DNA of 64,000 bases from positions 172,711 to 236,710 of the forward strand of contig ML210167.1 in NCBI GenBank assembly GCA_004369085.1. Direction: 5' to 3'. The position numbers and the translations under genes are program-made. Source of the stretch: Coprinopsis marcescibilis. Taxonomy: Eukaryota > Basidiomycota > Agaricomycetes > Agaricales > Psathyrellaceae. Below are positions 28,344 to 40,396 of the stretch, piece after piece (the stretch's first letter is position 1; each line of letters starts with the position of its first letter). Under the pieces are notes generated by a model. It ran no database searches, was not told the origin of the DNA, and worked only from the letters and a program-made list of their open reading frames with translations.

Positions 28344-29847
28344 ATGCACTCAAGCCATTTGTCAATCAGCACTCATATTTTCTTGACCGGGGCCACCGGT
28401 GAGCCAAGGTTCTCTCGCTCACGGCGCTTACATTTGGCTTAACATTGGCGCCATCACCCTAGGGTATCTCGGAGGCAGCATCCTAACCCGACTCCTCTCT
28501 CACCCGTTGTCCGAAACCTTTCGGCTTACCGTGCTAGTCAGGGCCCCAGAGAAGGCTACTCAGTTCAGAAAGATGGGCATTCATGCAGTTGAAGGCTCCA
28601 ATACCGACTTGGAGCTGGTCAGGAAGCTCGCTTCAAATGCGGACATCGTTGTTGCCTGCGTAATCCCCCGCTCCTGACCTCTGTAGCCTCAGCACTGACA
28701 TGAGCCACATATCATTCATCTCTGTGGCTAGACGGATGCCGACGACCTTGAAGCTGCAAAGGCAATCTTGGAAGGCTTGAAGGAGCGGAACAAAGCCACT
28801 AATCGCGTCCCTTCTCTGATTCACACCGTCAGTTCTGGCTCTCTATTAGCCGACGATCTCTAACGAGACTCTGCGCAGTCTGGTACAGGTAACTGTCGTC
28901 AAGCTGCTATGCCCCACTCATTACCAGGCTTCTTGACCGCAGTCGCTCCTTACAGGTGTGCTCATCGATGACGCAAGAGGCATGCATGCCTCGGACAAGA
29001 TATACGAGGACCTTGACATTTCCGCATTAGCGGCAATCCCCCGCACACAGCCGCATCGAGAGGTGGACCTGCAGATCATTGACGCTGATAATGAAGGTAG
29101 GGTAGCAACGTTCACACAGGGTCCAACAATTGGAAGAGTCTAATTCGCGGCGTTCATCTTCATCAGGCTATGTCAAGACATACATCGTTCTCCCCAGCCT
29201 TATTTATGGTCGCGCATCAGGTCCATTGGTAGATGCAGGTCTCCAGAACCCTCGTTCCCAGATCATCCCTCAGCTAGTACATGCAGCAATTTCGCGTGGC
29301 CGTGCGGGTGTGCTCGGCAAAGGCGCGAACATCTGCTCCAATGTACACATCGCTGAACGTGCGTGCTATTTTTGGCTCCGGTCAAGTTACTTCTCATCTT
29401 GTTATCGCAGTGACTTCATTGTATATCTTGTTGATCGACCTGATCATCGCCAGCGAAGAACTGAATCACGATGAACTCGGGAAATCAAGCACTCGGGGAC
29501 GCTCACCTTTGCCAGGTTCTCGTCCGCGAACACCGGTGGTACTAGATCCCTCTGCCTTCACCCATGGGAGATCCGGCTACTACTTTGCCGAAAATGGCGA
29601 GCACACCATGCTCTCCGTCTCCGAAGCTATAGGAAAAGCAATGGTCGACTTGGGACATGCGACAGACCCGGAACCGAGCGAATTCACTGAAGCTGAGAAG
29701 AAGAAGTACTTTCCGGTCTCCAAATATCTTGAAACGAATGCCAGGTGCAGGGCAGAAAGGGCCCGTCTTCTGGGGTGGAAGCCAAAGAAGACAACCAAAG
29801 ATATGCTTGCAAGTATCAAGTCGGAGATCAAGTTTGCAGCAGATTAA
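28344..29847 (+). CDS. NAD(P)-binding extended SDR / NDP-sugar-epimerase-like protein
   Basis: Seven exons (28344-28398, 28463-28659, 28732-28827, 28879-28888, 28956-29096, 29167-29358, 29411-29847) encode 375 residues. The dinucleotide fold begins IFLTGATGYLGGSIL (TGxxGxxG), with VLVRAPEKA as the next strand. LIHTSGTGVL carries the Ser of the catalytic strand and SLIYG is the segment that supplies the tyrosine in related enzymes. Family and fold are clear, but the reaction is not. Basidiomycete relatives are annotated only as NAD(P)-binding or epimerase-like. The tail ends IKSEIKFAAD with no organelle signal. The 10-nt fourth exon is required to keep the SGTG motif in frame. Confidence 0.85.
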
Positions 29848-29940
29848 ACGTGCGTAAAGATTGTAGTGTACAGTGATATATGTGTGTATATATAATACAA
29901 AGATCATAATGCTATGTTGTCCATGATTAAGAAAGAAATT

Positions 29941-30928
29941 TTATGTGTGCTTGTCAGCTTTGACCCTAACATCCTCGGCTACGTTGGCAACCTTTCCAGC
30001 TGCCTGCCGTTTCAAACGGTCGGCCTCGGACTCAAACTTGTCTCGGCCCTCGCGCAACGCATCTTCGCCTTCGTTGACTTTGTTTTTGCCTGCACCCAGC
30101 CAGCTGAACCACCCCTCTTTAACCTCTTCCCCGGTTCGCTCGGCGTCATTTCTCAACTCGGAAGTCTTTCTGCTGGCATCGTTGCGGAATTCTGAGGACT
30201 TCCTGTCAGCGTCACTTCGCAGTTCCGAAGCCTTGCGCTCTGTGGTGTTGCGAGCGTCGTGGTAGAGGTCCTCCGTAGAGTCTCGAGCACGGAGAAGCGA
30301 GTCCTTGGTGGTTTGCTTAGCCGAGTCGATCTTCTCTCCAGCTTTGTCAAAGAGTCCACGAGCTTCCTGCTCGACATCCTGTTTGGTTCGCTCTGCGCGA
30401 CTACGAGCCGAGTCATAGGTCTCTCTAGCATTGGCCTATGAACGTGTGAGCATAAATACAAAGGATGCCATTAAGCAGAACCTGTGTCATACCTGAACGT
30501 GATCGACTCTTTCTTTACCAGATTGAAGAGTATCGCGGGCTCGTTCCTTCGCAGCGTCCACAGTATCACGGGCATTCACCCTAAGTCGCTCTTCATCGTG
30601 CTGCTTCTTCTTGTCGAGACTGACACTATCCTTCTTGCCACTCATGAAGTAGAAATAGGCAAGGGCACCCCCGGCCAGACCAAGACCTCCATATAGGAAT
30701 GCGTTGCTGTTGCCCTGTTTAACAGGGCGAGGAAGAGGATCGGGGACATCTCCCGGAGGCGGAGGGTATTTGGAGTCAACTGCATAAGTTCTAACAAGCT
30801 ATATGGAGCCTGTCAGTCAAGAACGGTATGCACATTGGACGGATGACCACTACCTTGGCTGCGAACAGGGAACTTGGCACAAGTTGCCTTGAATTTCGGG
30901 TGGTCCTGACGACTTGAGTGCGCAACAT
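29941..30928 (-). CDS. Mitochondrial LEA-like repeat protein with one membrane segment
   Basis: Three minus-strand exons (30928-30854, 30798-30493, 30435-29941) encode 291 residues. The N-terminus (MLRTQVVRTTRNSRQLVPSS) is basic and lacks acids, typical of a mitochondrial presequence. A Pro-rich stretch and a glycine-rich hydrophobic helix (FLYGGLGLAGGALAYFYFMS) follow. The rest is a long, highly charged amphipathic helix. It contains three consecutive 11-residue repeats of the form RKxSELRxDAx, the pattern of group-3 LEA proteins, and one hydrophobic WFSWLGAG insert. LEA-type 11-mers act in desiccation and membrane protection in other organisms; that role here is inference. An alternative is a structural inner-membrane protein. 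Confidence 0.8.
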
Positions 30929-33364
30929 AGTAGAGTTGAGAGAGTCTTTGGGATATAAAGGAGGTCAAAGAAGGTGATAATTTGTTGGGAGTGTGCCCCG
31001 ATTGTCCTCCTTTTCCTTCTTTATAGATGCTCACCGAATTTATGACGACACCAGAATGGCCAAAGCGTCTGTTTGACGTCACTGATGCTCCCATCATGCG
31101 ATCTCGCAATCTTATCTTATCTTGCCCGATATAGCTGAGGTGCCGCCACGTATGCCCCAGCTTGGCTGAAGAGGCCCTGCAAAACATTCGACACCCAACG
31201 ACGCTAAACTCAAGAAGGGCGGCTGACGAAGATGTCTGATGATCCAGGTAGAGCCTCCGTCTAGCGGATCGATTCCCCAGTGTACAACAGACAAACAAAT
31301 TCTTCGAACCAATTTAGAGGCGTCCGGGAAGAAAATCTTTCCGAATTCCTCGAGTTTGGAGACCTGCTCTCATTGAGGACCACCATACAACGTGTGATTC
31401 TTCAAGTTCTTGGCATCGGTAGATATAGCGAGTCTTGAGTTTACGTTTCACAGTCGCAATCTCTATCTCTTGAGTACTTTCGAGGAAGCATAAAATTAGA
31501 ACCACCTAGAGATCCCCGCTGGGGGGTTTCGATGCAATGTGCCGAATAGCTTTCCACCGCCGATGTCCTTTCTTGGTTCCGGGATTTTCATTTCAGGGAT
31601 TTGATTTCACGAGCGTGTATCTTGTTCGATCGAAGCGGAATGACATCGTTGCGTTGGGGCCCCGGGGCACATACCGGCTTCTGCATAGTCGACAAGGTCA
31701 ACAAGTATACCAGCACTGAACTGTTTCCTGATCAAACAGCATTATCCAGTATCGATAATTTGCACTGTAAGCAAGTACGTATGTACAACCTTATCTTTGT
31801 CAGGGCCTCTGTTTGCCCCAGGTACATACCGAGTGTTCTTGGGCTTGTTCATCAATCCATTCAAATTGTGACATATATCGGGCAGTCTTGGAAGGATGCA
31901 CTTGTCCCGGAGAACAGATATGAAGCAAACAGACAGTAGGGTCGTTCCCGGTCCAGCGAGCAACGACGAGAGCGCAATACCGTGGTTGTCGGAATTCCCT
32001 AATGTTTGACCTATGTCGGGATGGACTGGCATGCAGTACCACACCTTGAAGAATTTCGAATCGAGGAGAAAAAGAAAATCGAAGGCAAGCCATGAAATGG
32101 CAAGGGTCCACCGGAAGAGAAGTAAGCGGGGCGGGGAAACAAACCAAGTTCTCTCCGAATCTCTAAGTTCGTCCGTTGTCAACCAATGACTCCACTCTGT
32201 GCGTTAATGTTTCTGTTATGGTATTAGGAGATACGAAGACGACGGGTTTGGAGCACGCGGAGACTTACAGGGGAATGTGACAAAAGTTGAATGTGGGATT
32301 GCACAAAACACACTCGAAAGTTGAGCCCTGAAGGGACGGAGACGGAATCAGTTGAAACCTTGCGAGAATGCAACGATCCTCCGAAGACAGTGGGCGCTGG
32401 ATTCTATTTGTTCGAACGCCGACCTGGAATCCTGTCGTAGATTGACAGTAGCATCAGGTTCCTTGGCAAAGGTCTTCGAGGGAAATGCTGAGGAAGCAAA
32501 ACTAGTAATCAGATCAAGAACAATCCGACTTAACCCAGAATACAAATTTTGGCATGACATCAATAAAAGGCTGTAAGCACAGAGTAGCCTTCGGAATGAG
32601 ATACTTGTACCCAATCCTGCGCACAGTTTTACTGACTGAGGCAATTACGAAACATGTAGTCGGTTGTCCGGAAATTGATCACGAACAGCCATAGACAAGG
32701 ACGTTCATTGAACATAGAGTACCAGAGCTGACTGTAAGCTTTACCATCCGATGATTGACTGCAGGATGAATCACAGCCTCTTTTCACCAACCAAACCATT
32801 TGTTATACACGAAGATGTCGACGAGTGCACAGCGTTCTCCCAATTAAAGAGACTGGAACGTGAGTGGCGATGCACACGTGTTGTGCATTTCCAGGAGGCA
32901 ACCGGTTGGTGAAAGGCCGTTGAGAGAGATGTGGGAGACTCCAAACCGATTTTTAGAGGCGAATTGGGAATAAGAATCTGAGGTTAGAATGGAGGGAGGA
33001 AGACGAAATGGCAAGAGCAAAGTGGAGGAGATCTGCACGTGCGGGCCATCAGTAAGCCTTGTGGTCCCTGAGAATCCATGAGATCCAGGATTATAGGTCG
33101 CGATCTACTTATATATTAACCCTGGCCTGCTACAATTGCTTCCCCTTGAACCACTTTCCCGGCTTGACGCTCGTCTCCTCCCTCTACCTTCTCTTACAGG
33201 ACATAGCCCGTGTGCTGTGTGCTGAGCGCGTATTAGGTTCGCTGCTCAGGTCTATAAAGACGATAAGCCGCAGCGACCCTAACTTCGGTCGTTATCCTAG
33301 GTCTTCCCCCACAACTTTCGCCTTCTGAGCGCCGCCAAAGACACTCTGTTCTTTCGCCTCCGCT
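30929..33364. other. Long intergenic region upstream of the Zn2Cys6 regulator
   Basis: About 2.4 kb without a supported gene. The left end is the promoter of the LEA-like gene (minus). The right end, which is C/T-rich near 33120-33360, is the promoter and leader of the transcription factor. A minus-strand frame at 31742-32182 is the longest candidate but has no domain, splice context or biased composition. A long upstream region is common for regulatory genes. Confidence 0.5.
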
Positions 33365-36300
33365 ATGGCGAATCCATTTACTTCGAATCAGCATTGGGAC
33401 CAGTCCCAGATGTACTATTCGCAGCAGAATATGCAGCTCGATCCAGAGCTGAATTATGGCCAGTATCCGGAGCCCGACCAACAGAATCGCCAACCTCGAC
33501 ATCAGATGCCGCAACCTCAACAACAGCTGCCGCAATACCCGAACCATTATCAGCAATACACACAGACGCCCCCGGGTTCGAACCCAACATCGACACTGCA
33601 GGGTGCTCTCCATACCAACCAGGCTTTATCAACGCACTCGAGGTCATCGTCTTACAACAGCAACTCGCTGCCGACCCCAGCCTCTGCCAGTTCGTTTAGC
33701 TCCACCATCTACGGCTCGAGCAATGGCCAGCTTGCCAACCAAGGGGCTTACCACAGCAACGCGTTCACATTTGGCACCGCCAATGTTCCCCTTCCACTGA
33801 CCGGGATTGATAACTCAGTCCAGAACTCGGGCATGCTTACTACATCTCCTGATGCCATGCAGGATGTGTTTCAGCCAATACTAGGAAGCCAGGACCTCCA
33901 GAACAGGTTCCTACCCCCGAACAAGGCTCCATCAAACCTCCCTGGCCCTTCCTCTGCCAAGCGTCAGCGCGCAGAGATTCAACCTGAGGAATTCTATTAC
34001 GAGGACCAAGAGCAGGAACAAGAAAACGAGCAGAACGATTCCAAGGACTCCAGCAAAGCTAAACCGTAACTATCTCCCATTGATCGGGCTCTCTCCACCT
34101 CTAACCGCACCTCTCCATAGCACCCGTGCATGTGCCAGATGCAAAAACCTCAAGGTTAAATGCGAAGTCAAAAACGAGGGTGACCCATGCAAACGTTGCC
34201 TTAACGGGGGCCACGAATGCGTCATTCCCGGTCGGAAAGTTCGCCGCGTACCACCGTAAGTTACTGACCACAGGGTGATAAGATGATCTTATTGACGTTT
34301 TTGACAGTAAACGGGAACACCTCATTAGTCAGATTCAAACGCAAGCTAAAGAAATCGAGCGGTTGATGTCGCAGCTTGAGGCCGCCAACGCTGTGAAGAA
34401 GGAAGATGTATCGCAGGAGCAACAACGCCAGTGGACGCCCTCCAGCGTGTCGTCTCCTGTTCTGGACCCATCTGGCAGCAGACCACTCCTAGATTCCGAC
34501 GCCCCAGAGGACCCTTCGAACGCAGCAGCCAATAAGGCCATCGAGGATTGGATTGCCAAAACTCGGGAAAACATGCAAGAATTGACCTTCATCTGTCTGG
34601 CAGAAGGCGGTGTTCCAGAAAGTTACATCGTCGAAGAAGATCCCGATGACCCCTATTCGAGCAGCGATGATGAGTATGTCGAAGCATCTGAAGACTTTGA
34701 AGGATTCGGCAACGGGAATGAACGGTACGAAGTAGCTGTTGAAGATCCGGACGGTGCACCCTCCACCGACCCAGAAAGACAGTCTCGCAAGATTCGCCAT
34801 AGATCGTCTGCATCGAGCATGGGAACTACAAAGAGCACTACTGGGAGTCGGAAGAAGATCACAAGCGACCATGGCAAACCAGCAAACCTTCCAGTCCCTG
34901 CGGCCCCCTTCGGTCTGATGGCGAAGATGAGCTTGAAGCCTCGCGCAAGGAGTCGCGTTCCCAGTGAATGCGACGAGCAAGAAGACAATAGCTCAGGTAT
35001 CGCGAACGAGAACTTTTTCAAACCTTGTGAGTAATTCACCAACATCACATTGAATGTAATGTCTAAGAAAGCACGTAGCTCCCGCTCCAGAACCTTTCTT
35101 GCGCCAATCTCGTGGCATACAGCACCAAGCACCCGCCATCCTTGCGAAGGGCCTCATTACCCCAGAAGACGCCGAGAAGCTGTTCCAAATGTAAGCGAGT
35201 CCGTCAGAAGCTGTGATGTGGATGCTCATCTTGATCGTCATAGTTATTACACGGAAATGAACCTATCGTTATCGCTCTTGGACCCCGTACTCTATGATGC
35301 TAAACGAACATTTTGGCGCAGTCCTTTCCTGTTTACTGTCAGTGAGTACTGCATCTTTGATCTTCTCTTTGAATTGTCCACCAACAGTTATCGTCAGTTT
35401 GTGCCATTGCTTCTAGATTCTATTCAGAACGTCCGACACTATATCCAGAAGCAATGCAGTATGCCCAAATCGCTGCCGGCAACGCGCTCATCAGCGGCAC
35501 CAAGAACGTCGAGATGTGTGCTGCGTACATTCTCATGAGCTTGTATCCCATCCCTGTCAAACGGTGGGAGCACCAAAGGAGTTGGCTATACCTCGGACTA
35601 GCCATTAGGTACGAAACCGTGTTTGTAGAGATCATACACCCTGTCGTGCTTACCCAGTTGTCTACAGGACGGCAACCGATCTCAATCTCCACCTGCCTAT
35701 AACCGCCAAACCCAAAAATGAAAACCATGCACGAGAGATGCTCAACCGAACGCGCATTTGGTTGAACTGCTTTAATGTCGATCGCTCTACTGGATCACAA
35801 TACGGCAAACCTCCTATCATTGGCAACCATGATTATACAGCCAACCACTCCGAAAACTGGTGGAGATCATCGCCTCTAAACCTGCAACACTTTGACATCC
35901 ACATTTGCGCGTACAACGCAGAGTTGAGGCTCATGTCCTCATTTATGGCCAAAATTTACAGCGATCCTCATCACCCTACGGGTCTGAACAAGGTTTGTTG
36001 CTATCTATTCTGTATTTTGCACGGTTTGTTGAATGATATACCCATAGGATGTGGATTTTGAGGCCATCGCCACAGAGACTGATGATGAACTCCAGCAGTT
36101 GCAAGAGAAATGGTTCTCCATTCTCCGGACGACAGACCTGACCGAGCCGCAAAATCGATTCCGTACTGGCCTCCTCCGGTTAGCATATAGTTATGCTCGC
36201 CTTATTGCACTATCGTACGGCTTTCAGCATGCCTTTGGCAAAACGGACGGCCAGGATGAGAACCCGTTCTTGACCAGGGTATGCCCACCGCAGTTCTCAT

Positions 36301-37333
36301 GCTCACATTCTATCAAACTAACGAGCCGTTTAGTGTCGTAACGCCGCGTCTGATGTGGTGCGTGTTGTTGTGGATGATCTCTGCTGTCCTGAGCAACGTA
36401 AGTGCTTCATTACCTATCGCCGTGGTCTTTTCGCTCACATCGGCGATCCAGGGCACTATTTCAGACATGGTCCGGATGCTCAAAGTGTGTTCGTAACATT
36501 TGCTTCTGCATTCCTCGTGAAGGTAAGGGCAGACATCTCCGTTTTTGGCATCAAGCTTAAAATGCCCCCTAGTTGCTGCAACCCAAATTTGCTTCCTACC
36601 TTACCCGAGAACAGCGAGTTGAGATTCGAAGCCTTGTTCAACAGGTTATCGATCTTTTGGGATCACCAGAAATCGCTATCGACGATCGGCATGGCCCGAA
36701 ACTGTACTCTCGCTTCCTGAAAGGTCTATTGGATAAGCCTTTGGCCAGGATCGACCCGTCTTCCTCCTCAGGATCACCCACAGATACCAAACCGAACCGC
36801 AGCCGTTCCAAGCCTCCGAAACCATCCACAGGGCTTGAACAAACGGAATCCCAACCGCCTTCGGCAGACCCCTTTAACCTCGTCTTTAATCACCCATCCC
36901 CGACCACTAGTGCATCACTGTCACCCCCTCCAGCAGAATCAATGACCGATTTCAACACATTCCGACCCGTTGGAGGAATAGATCCATATGCCCCTGACGC
37001 CCCAATTATGAACGCCTACGACGCCGCCACCAACGGATCCGGGGATCTCCTCATGTCTGACTACTTCCAACCGGAGTTGCCGTTCGACGAAGAGATCATT
37101 AGAAGCTTCCAGGATCTCGCTGACCCGACAGGGTGGCAAGATATCTCGATGCCAGGTATGCTCCATTGACATTTCATCTCAATCGCAACTCAACGTCTCC
37201 TTACATTGTAGTGGGGTTCAACTTTATGTCCCAGTTCCAACCTCAGTTCCAACAGAATATGGGCTTGGACCTGCGCGCCGCAACCACAGCAATGCTTGCC
37301 GCTGACTCAAATCCGCCTTACCTGACTGCTTGA
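33365..37333 (+). CDS. Zn2Cys6 fungal transcription factor with fungal-specific regulatory domain (PriB-like cluster)
   Basis: Roughly eleven exons give a protein near 1000 residues. The first exon (33365-34065) is Gln/Asn/Ser-rich. The binuclear zinc cluster is ACARCKNLKVKC ... DPCKRC ... HECVIPGRK, with spacing CX2CX6CX8CX2CX6C, encoded from 34121 to 34255. A coiled coil (ISQIQTQAKEIERLMSQLEA) then supports dimerisation. An acidic linker leads to the middle homology region, recognisable at YYTEMNLSLSLLDPVLYD, YGKPPIIGNHD and FVTFASAFLVK. The C-terminus is Pro/Ser-rich and acidic (LPFDEEIIRSFQDL), a plausible activation domain. The stop is at 37331-37333. The cluster recalls mushroom PriB and yeast Leu3-type factors. 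It sits directly upstream of the acyl-CoA cluster, but a regulatory link is only a guess. Confidence 0.9.
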
Positions 37334-37615
37334 CCAGTTTTCGATGAATAGCAAATTTTCATCTGCTCCCGTACCAATTTTGGGTTTTATGTCATGTCTT
37401 GTGAATATGTTTTCATTTCGAATCTTTTCGGCTGATTGTTTCATATCCTGTGTTTCAATACTAAAACTTCTGTATCATTACCTTAAATCTCACGTCTTGC
37501 TAGCCATAATGCTTTGTTTATAACCGCTTTCATCTTGTATTATACCAACCAATCATATTGTACAGAATCACCTGCAGAAGAAACCTCGCAATTCAACTAC
37601 CCAGATTTCACAGAC

Positions 37616-40156
37616 TCATAGTCGTGTGTTCTTTGGCATGGCACGCAGGGCTTGCCGGACTCCCAGGTCGGACAAGACATCTTCTGCTCCTCCAAGGAGG
37701 GCATCGAAAGGGACTGTGCGGTAGTACTGGTTACGGTGATTGAGAAACTCATAAATGAGCAAGGAACAGGAAATGCGCTTACGTGCTCGACAAACAGGCC
37801 TACTCCTGTCTTTTGAAGTCCATGGCTGCCAAATATCTGCATTGCATCTTTGGCGCTGTCCTGCGCGGCTTGCGTCGCGTAGCTTTTGAGCAGAGAAATG
37901 GGTCTAGGAATATCTCAGGACATATAAACACCTCCAGACATCGTGGGTACTCACCCAGCAAGCTTCTTGGCTTGCTCTTTATAGCTCTTTAAAGGTGAGG
38001 TCAAACAAATGACGGTGTTGTGAGTTGACCTTGCTACTAACCATGTTGCACATTTGGTGGGTAATATTCTCAAGCCAATTCTGTGTAGCTGTGGCAATAG
38101 ATGGTGAGTATTAGGTGACGGATAGAGCTTGGACAACGACGTACTCTCGGCTCGCGCTATCATCGCGGCTACTCTTGAGCGTAAGGCCCCTTGCGTTGGG
38201 TCATCCCCTTCAACAATGCGTTGATTCATCCACCTAATGATTGCATGTCAATTTAGTTTCGTCCATCTTTTCAAATCGGGTTTACTTTAAACACTCTTCA
38301 ACTACAATGAAATGTCAGAAAACAAATTTCATCACGATTCAAGGAATGCTTGCTCACCAACCAACATCTGGCTCCTGGCCGAGCAGCAACACATGACCCA
38401 TCGCTCGTGGTTGAAGTTGCTGGGGCAGCGGTTAGCAACCATGCTTCAAGTTCGTCTGATAACCAGAATTTACCTGAGAATTACGAAGATTCCGTTTCCT
38501 TCTCCGCCAAGGGTATTGCTCACCGGAACTTTAACGTTATCGAAGGTAACAAAAGCGGTTCCAGGGGATGATGAGTAGCTAGTTTTTATCGGCCTCGTCT
38601 CCAAGCCAGGGCTGCGTTCTACCAAGATAACGGTCAAACCGTCCTCTGTTTTGCATCCTACGGTGAAGTAGTCGGCGTAACTGCAAGTCAAGAGGTTATT
38701 GGTGTCTCGATTGTTCAGCCTGAAGAAAGATTTACACTCCGTTAGTAATCCACTTCTTTGAACCTGGGCAGAGCATGAATGTTAGATTGGAAAGGATAAA
38801 TAACGAGGCACAACACAAGGTCTCACCGTTGATTATCCAGTGCTCGCCATCTGGAGTCTTGACTGCTGTGGTATGCAAGCCACTGACATCACTGCCAGCT
38901 TGGGCTTCCGAGATCGCTAGGCAGATGGTCTTCTTCCCGGAGAGAGCCTCGGGGACTACTCGAGCTTTGAGTTGTTCGTTACCGAAGTTAATCACTGGGG
39001 GCAGGCCGATGACTAGCCCAGATAGGATCGCTGTGCAAACACTTTTAGGTGAGGATGATTGGAGTCGGGGGTCGGGCTCGAGGTACGTACCGTCCCCATA
39101 GCCTCTCATGACACTTCGGGCCAGTTCTTGATTAAGGATCAGCTACGAGGTACCACTGTCAGTGTGAAACAGGTGAAACAGGGGGTCTAGGCGAACCTCG
39201 TGGAAGTAGTCGTATTCTTCTGGCTTCACTATGCCATACATCAGCTTTCGACCTTGTAGATGCTTTCCGGGCCCGAGTCTCATCGCGGGTAGATTGCAGT
39301 CCCTGGAATCAGGTTCCCAAGTCAGCTGCATACAACGCTTTTGCGTAGCAAACACTTACATCAATTTATCCATTACTTCCTGCGAGGGTTGCCCACCAGT
39401 CTCTTCTTTTACCTGTGCATGCCAATGCGCCATAAGGCTCATGTAAACCCCAAGAGGAAAGCTAGTTTGGCACTCACAAGCGCATCGGGCATTACAACTT
39501 CAGAGAACAATAGTCTCATGGCCATCTGGAAGTCTCTATGGCTCTGTCGTGGAAGTCAGGGACTGCTTCGTAGCTGGATTATGTTAATACCGTCGCTAGC
39601 GTACCTGGTTATAGTAAGGACTGTGGTAGCCCTCGGCTAGCCATGTAGGTTCTGCATGAGGGACTCGACTAAGCTGGGGGCCGCGTCCGCCCAGGATCTT
39701 AATGGCTTCAACCCCTTCGACCACTCCAATTCGAAGAAGTTGATATTCGGGCTTGCTTAGAACTTCGTGTCGGTGTAGACCATAGAAGGCAGCTGTTGCG
39801 TCTTGTCCCGCTATCCCAAACCGACGTCAGTTTTTTCGGAACTACCAAAAACTTTTGAACCTAATGCACGAACCAATTTCGGGATCCATTATCACAGGCA
39901 ACCCTCCTGGATGCTCTTCTGCGAAGTGTGTGAGGTCATAGACTGAGTCTTCGATGATGACCCACTGTAACCAATCCGTCAACAACGAGGGTACCCGTGG
40001 AGTTTGGAAGAAGGTCTTAACGCACCAGGTCGTCTCTTCTGTTGTGCTGGAGAAGCAACGATGAGGTTTCAGTTTACCGTTTCTGAACGCGCTCGTAACG
40101 TGCTATCGTACCTTGCTGACCTCTTCTCGGGAAAAGGTTCTCATTTTAGTTGCCAT
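37616..40156 (-). CDS. Cytochrome b5-acyl-CoA dehydrogenase fusion (copy 1)
   Basis: Minus strand, many short exons, start ATG at 40156, stop at 37618-37616. The opening reads MATKMRTFSREEVSK. A 21-nt exon (40026-40046, HNRRDDL) follows, then a cytochrome b5 domain with heme ligand motif EEHPGG and second ligand in FYGLHRHEV. After the linker the acyl-CoA dehydrogenase body shows AMRLGPGKHLQG, VIGLPPVINFG, ISEAQAGSDVSGL, KKWITNGV, FTVGCKTEDG and VPFDALLGGAEDVL. Exon phases close throughout, so the gene looks intact. It should oxidise an acyl-CoA at C2-C3 using FAD. Compared with its two paralogues, the segment IFGGRG is IFGSHG and the C-terminus is TRL instead of ARL or SKL. Copy 1 may therefore differ in cofactor contact and peroxisomal sorting. 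Confidence 0.88.
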
Positions 40157-40396
40157 TGGGTCAGGGGAGAAAGTACTGAGGGGTAGTGGGCCCTAGGTTA
40201 GCGTTAAATAGCATCAAGCCAGGGGTATGTGGGAACTGCGCGAGGACATGGCAGATTTGCTCGAGTCCGCCATGGACCCACTCGGTGTTGCGGGCAACCT
40301 GGATACACAATTGACGTGCCAGATCGCGGTGATTGGTCTGAAAGACCCTTATCATCGAAGCAAATCCCGGACCATTTAATTCGCAGTCGAAGAGAG

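Noticed and set aside
31742..32182. 146-codon minus-strand frame in the long intergenic region
   Set aside because: No recognisable motif; the hydrophobic stretch looks accidental and there are no supporting exons.
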